From contig JAEXDU010000002.1 in assembly GCA_023401495.1 (NCBI GenBank), forward strand, positions 1 through 7,944: a stretch of DNA of 7,944 nt, read 5' to 3'. The notes beneath the pieces were generated by a model, which was not told where the DNA came from, ran no database searches, and saw only the letters and a program-made list of their open reading frames with translations. Position numbers and translations under genes: made by a program. Numbering within the stretch: position 1 is the first letter of the stretch; each line of letters begins with the position of its first letter. Of this stretch, positions 5,896 through 7,944 are shown piece after piece. This DNA is from Bacillota bacterium. Its GTDB lineage: Bacteria > Bacillota > Clostridia > Oscillospirales > Acutalibacteraceae.

Positions 5896-5931
5896 TTTTC
5901 GAAAATTTGGAAAGGGCCGATCCACTATAAT
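5896..5931 (+). promoter_or_regulatory. Promoter of the glycyl radical enzyme operon, with candidate activator site
   Basis: A perfect TATAAT lies at 5926-5931, but at 16-18 nt upstream there is no recognisable -35 box (AAATTT region). Instead a perfect 10-bp palindrome TTTTCGAAAA sits at 5896-5905, centred about 37 nt before the expected transcription start. A good -10, a missing -35 and a dyad at this place are the usual signature of an activator-dependent promoter. The rest of 5787-5895 shows no gene. Confidence 0.55.
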
Positions 5932-5963
5932 CAAATCAACAAACAATCTCTTTGTTGATTTGA
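5931..5963. promoter_or_regulatory. Perfect 13-bp dyad between -10 box and ribosome site
   Basis: TCAAATCAACAAA (5931-5943) and TTTGTTGATTTGA (5951-5963) are exact reverse complements separated by 7 nt. The dyad begins on the last base of the -10 box, covers the expected transcription start, and ends next to the GGAGGA ribosome site (5965-5970). It is either a repressor operator or a hairpin at the very 5' end of the mRNA. I do not recognise the motif, and I do not find it at the divergent promoters. Confidence 0.75.
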
Positions 5964-5977
5964 TGGAGGAATGAAAT

Positions 5978-6877
5978 ATGAAAGGCATGGTCACAGACAT
6001 CCAGCGGTTCAGCCTGAACGACGGGCCGGGCATCCGCACCACCGTTTTTTTGAAAGGCTGCAATATGCGCTGCGCGTGGTGTCATAATCCCGAAACCATC
6101 GACAGCAGGCCAGAGCTGCTTTTTTATCCGCAGAACTGCATTCACTGCTATAAATGCGTTTCCGTCTGTCCTTCCAAAGCCCATAAGCTGATCGGCGGGG
6201 AGCACCGTCTGTTCCGCGATTTGTGCATCCGGTGCGGCAAGTGCACCGCTGTCTGTTATGCGCAGGCGCTGCAGATGTCCGGGAAGCTGATGTCGGTGGA
6301 GGAAATCATGCGCGAGGTGCTGCAGGACCGCGCCTATTATATTGATTCGATGGGCGGCGTTACCTTTTCCGGCGGGGAAGTATTCTGTCAGCCGGAGTTC
6401 CTGCTCTCCCTGATGGACGCATGCCGGAAGGAAGGAATCCATACCGCGATCGAAACGAATCTGGCCTCCCCGTTCAGCGTGATGGAGCCGGTTCTGAAAA
6501 AAACGAGCCTCGTGATGTGCGACTTAAAGCTTTGGGACAGCGAGGAGCACAGGCGCTGGACCGGGATCGGCAACGAGCAGGTTCTGAAAAATATTCAACT
6601 GCTGGATGAGCTCGGCATCCCCTTCATCGTGCGCACCCCGCTCATCCCCGGCATTACTGACAGCGATGAAAATCTGGAGCGGATCGCGGACTTTTTACAA
6701 GGCCTGCACAATCTTCAGTATTATGAGCTGCTCAATTTCAACCCGCTGGGGAACGGAAAATACGACGCTCTCTCAAGGGAAAACCCGTTCGCTGAGCACC
6801 GGCCGCTCCCGCAGCAGCAGGTGCAGATTCTGCTGGACGCGCTCGAGCAGAAACACCTTGCGGTCAAATTTGCTTAA
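5978..6877 (+). CDS. Glycyl radical enzyme activating enzyme (radical SAM)
   Basis: The 299-residue protein is a complete activase of the PFL-AE-like superfamily. It uses a [4Fe-4S] cluster and S-adenosylmethionine to abstract a hydrogen from a glycine in its partner enzyme, creating the stored radical. The radical-SAM motif CxxxCxxC is C28, C32, C35 (GCNMRCAWC), preceded by FSLNDGPGIRTTVFLKG, the family's signature N-terminus. A ferredoxin-like insert carries two more cluster motifs: C54, C57, C60, C64 and C83, C86, C89, C93. This insert is present in activases of HPA decarboxylase, choline TMA-lyase, glycerol dehydratase and relatives, but absent from PFL activase itself. GGVTFSGGE (126-134) is the SAM-binding GGE motif. 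The ATG at 5978 has GGAGGA 7 nt upstream. The partner gene begins 44 nt downstream, so the two form an operon. It acts in the cytosol under anaerobic conditions. Confidence 0.96.
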   Translation: MKGMVTDIQRFSLNDGPGIRTTVFLKGCNMRCAWCHNPETIDSRPELLFYPQNCIHCYKCVSVCPSKAHKLIGGEHRLFRDLCIRCGKCTAVCYAQALQMSGKLMSVEEIMREVLQDRAYYIDSMGGVTFSGGEVFCQPEFLLSLMDACRKEGIHTAIETNLASPFSVMEPVLKKTSLVMCDLKLWDSEEHRRWTGIGNEQVLKNIQLLDELGIPFIVRTPLIPGITDSDENLERIADFLQGLHNLQYYELLNFNPLGNGKYDALSRENPFAEHRPLPQQQVQILLDALEQKHLAVKFA

Positions 6878-6921
6878 CATCAAACAGTGGCCCGATGGAA
6901 ACCCGAAGAAAGGAAGAAGAT

Positions 6922-7944
6922 ATGATGTCACAGATTCAGTTCATCAATGAATTTCCCGAAGAAGAAGTGCTCACATATGATAAGCGCATCCGCCTGTTAA
7001 AGCAGCGCAAGCTCCGCCAGACACAGGAGAAAATAGACCGCGAGGGAGGGTTGGACGAGGACGACTACGGGCGCGTGGTTCCCCCGGAGAATGTCCATTT
7101 TGATTTCGTGCCCACTCATGAAAACGGCTCGTTTTACGGCTACAAGGGCTGGACGCTCAACTATACCCGTATTTTGAACCAGCACCCGCTGTACTGCGAC
7201 CCGCTGGACGCATTTGTCGGCAGAGGCTTCTTTTTCATGACCCGCGCCAAGGGCGAGATTTGGAACCCGGATTACCCTTATACGGAGCTGAAAAAAGAAT
7301 TCAGCAAGTACAACATCGTCTGCGGTATCGGCAGCGACGGACATTTTACGCCGGATATCCAGATGGGTCTGGAGTTGGGCTGGGGCGGTATTCTGGAAAA
7401 GCTCAAAAACTGCCGCGCTGAAAACCCCGCGCCGGAAAGCCGGGAATTCTACGACAGCGAAGAGAAAATCGTGGAGTGCATCATCGCGTTCCTGAAGCGA
7501 ATGGCAGGCGAGATTCAGACTTTATCGGAGCAGGAGCACAACCCGTACCTGAAAAAGAACCTGCGGGAAATGGCGCAGGTCAACCTGAAAATCAGCGACC
7601 AGAGCCCCTCCACGATGCGGGAGGCCATTCAGTGGATGTGCTGGTTCAGCTTTTTCTCCCGCCTTTACAACCGCGGCCCCTCCGGCGGCCAGCTGGATGA
7701 GCTGCTGCGCCCGTTCTTCGAGGCCGATATGGCGGCGGGCCGGATCACCGAGGAAGAAGCCAAGTTCTATATCGCCTGCCTGTTTTTGAACGATACCCGC
7801 TATTATCAGCTGGGCGGGCCGGATGAAAGCGGCAAAGACATGACCTCGCGCATCAGCTACCTGATTCTGGACGCCGCCGACTGGATCAACATTGCCTGCA
7901 ACCTGACGGTGCGGGTGCACGACGATTCCGACGAAGAGCTGATC
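6922..7944 (+). CDS. Glycyl radical enzyme (pyruvate formate-lyase-like), N-terminal 341 residues, runs off right edge
   Basis: An uninterrupted frame runs from the ATG at 6922 (AAAGGAAG ribosome site about 7 nt upstream; a second ATG follows directly) to the window end. Full-length relatives have about 800 residues, so under half is here. Family-like segments are visible: GSDGHFTPDIQMGLELGWGG (137-156), the REFYDSEEKIVECIIAFLKR stretch (174-193), PSTMREAIQWMCWF (229-242), GGQLDELLRPFFEADMAAGRITEEEA (255-280) and GGPDESGKDMTSRISYLIL (298-316). These follow the order of the PFL-like domain. The common GR-FDQ motif reads GGQLDELL here, suggesting a divergent branch. The active-site cysteine and the C-terminal glycine-radical motif lie beyond the window, so its class (lyase, dehydratase or decarboxylase) is not determinable. 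The upstream activase and nearby sugar-type enzymes suggest cleavage or dehydration of a polyhydroxylated compound; that is inference. Confidence 0.9.
   Translation, partial: MMSQIQFINEFPEEEVLTYDKRIRLLKQRKLRQTQEKIDREGGLDEDDYGRVVPPENVHFDFVPTHENGSFYGYKGWTLNYTRILNQHPLYCDPLDAFVGRGFFFMTRAKGEIWNPDYPYTELKKEFSKYNIVCGIGSDGHFTPDIQMGLELGWGGILEKLKNCRAENPAPESREFYDSEEKIVECIIAFLKRMAGEIQTLSEQEHNPYLKKNLREMAQVNLKISDQSPSTMREAIQWMCWFSFFSRLYNRGPSGGQLDELLRPFFEADMAAGRITEEEAKFYIACLFLNDTRYYQLGGPDESGKDMTSRISYLILDAADWINIACNLTVRVHDDSDEELI

Overview
The window looks like the chromosome of an anaerobic member of the Firmicutes, most likely a Clostridia (Oscillospiraceae or Lachnospiraceae-like). The reasons are strong GGAGG-type ribosome binding sites, TTGACA/TATAAT-type promoters, U-tailed hairpin terminators, a glycyl radical enzyme with its radical-SAM activase, and an integrase of a type common in Clostridia. 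The species cannot be named from this window.

Left part (1-2460). The 5' end of a methyl-accepting chemotaxis protein gene runs off the left edge on the minus strand. It is followed by an AT-rich, gene-poor stretch holding a single tyrosine integrase gene (589-1764, minus). The integrase is bracketed by a perfect 19-bp inverted repeat (543-561 and 1958-1976), and each copy is itself a rough palindrome, as recombinase core sites are. No other phage or conjugative genes are visible, so this is either a stand-alone invertible or mobile unit or the remnant of a larger element. To its right are a near-perfect 61-bp palindrome and a smaller inverted repeat, but no convincing gene.

Right part (2408-7944). 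This is one coherent catabolic locus. A minus-strand operon encodes a sugar-phosphate isomerase/epimerase-type TIM-barrel protein and then a Gfo/Idh/MocA oxidoreductase, ending at a strong terminator. Divergent from it is a regulator of unusual build: a LacI/PBP-like sensor body without an N-terminal DNA-binding domain, carrying instead a GerE/LuxR-like helix-turn-helix at the C-terminus. After that gene's terminator comes a second plus-strand operon: a glycyl-radical-enzyme activase and the first 341 residues of its glycyl radical enzyme (cut by the right edge).

Inferred working model: the regulator senses a small polar ligand, probably a sugar, cyclitol or derivative, and controls both operons. 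The Gfo/Idh/MocA enzyme and the TIM-barrel enzyme oxidise and rearrange it, and the oxygen-sensitive glycyl radical enzyme performs a C-C, C-O or C-N cleavage or dehydration. The visible half of the glycyl radical enzyme does not let me assign it to a characterised subclass, so this locus is the best candidate in the window for an undescribed pathway.
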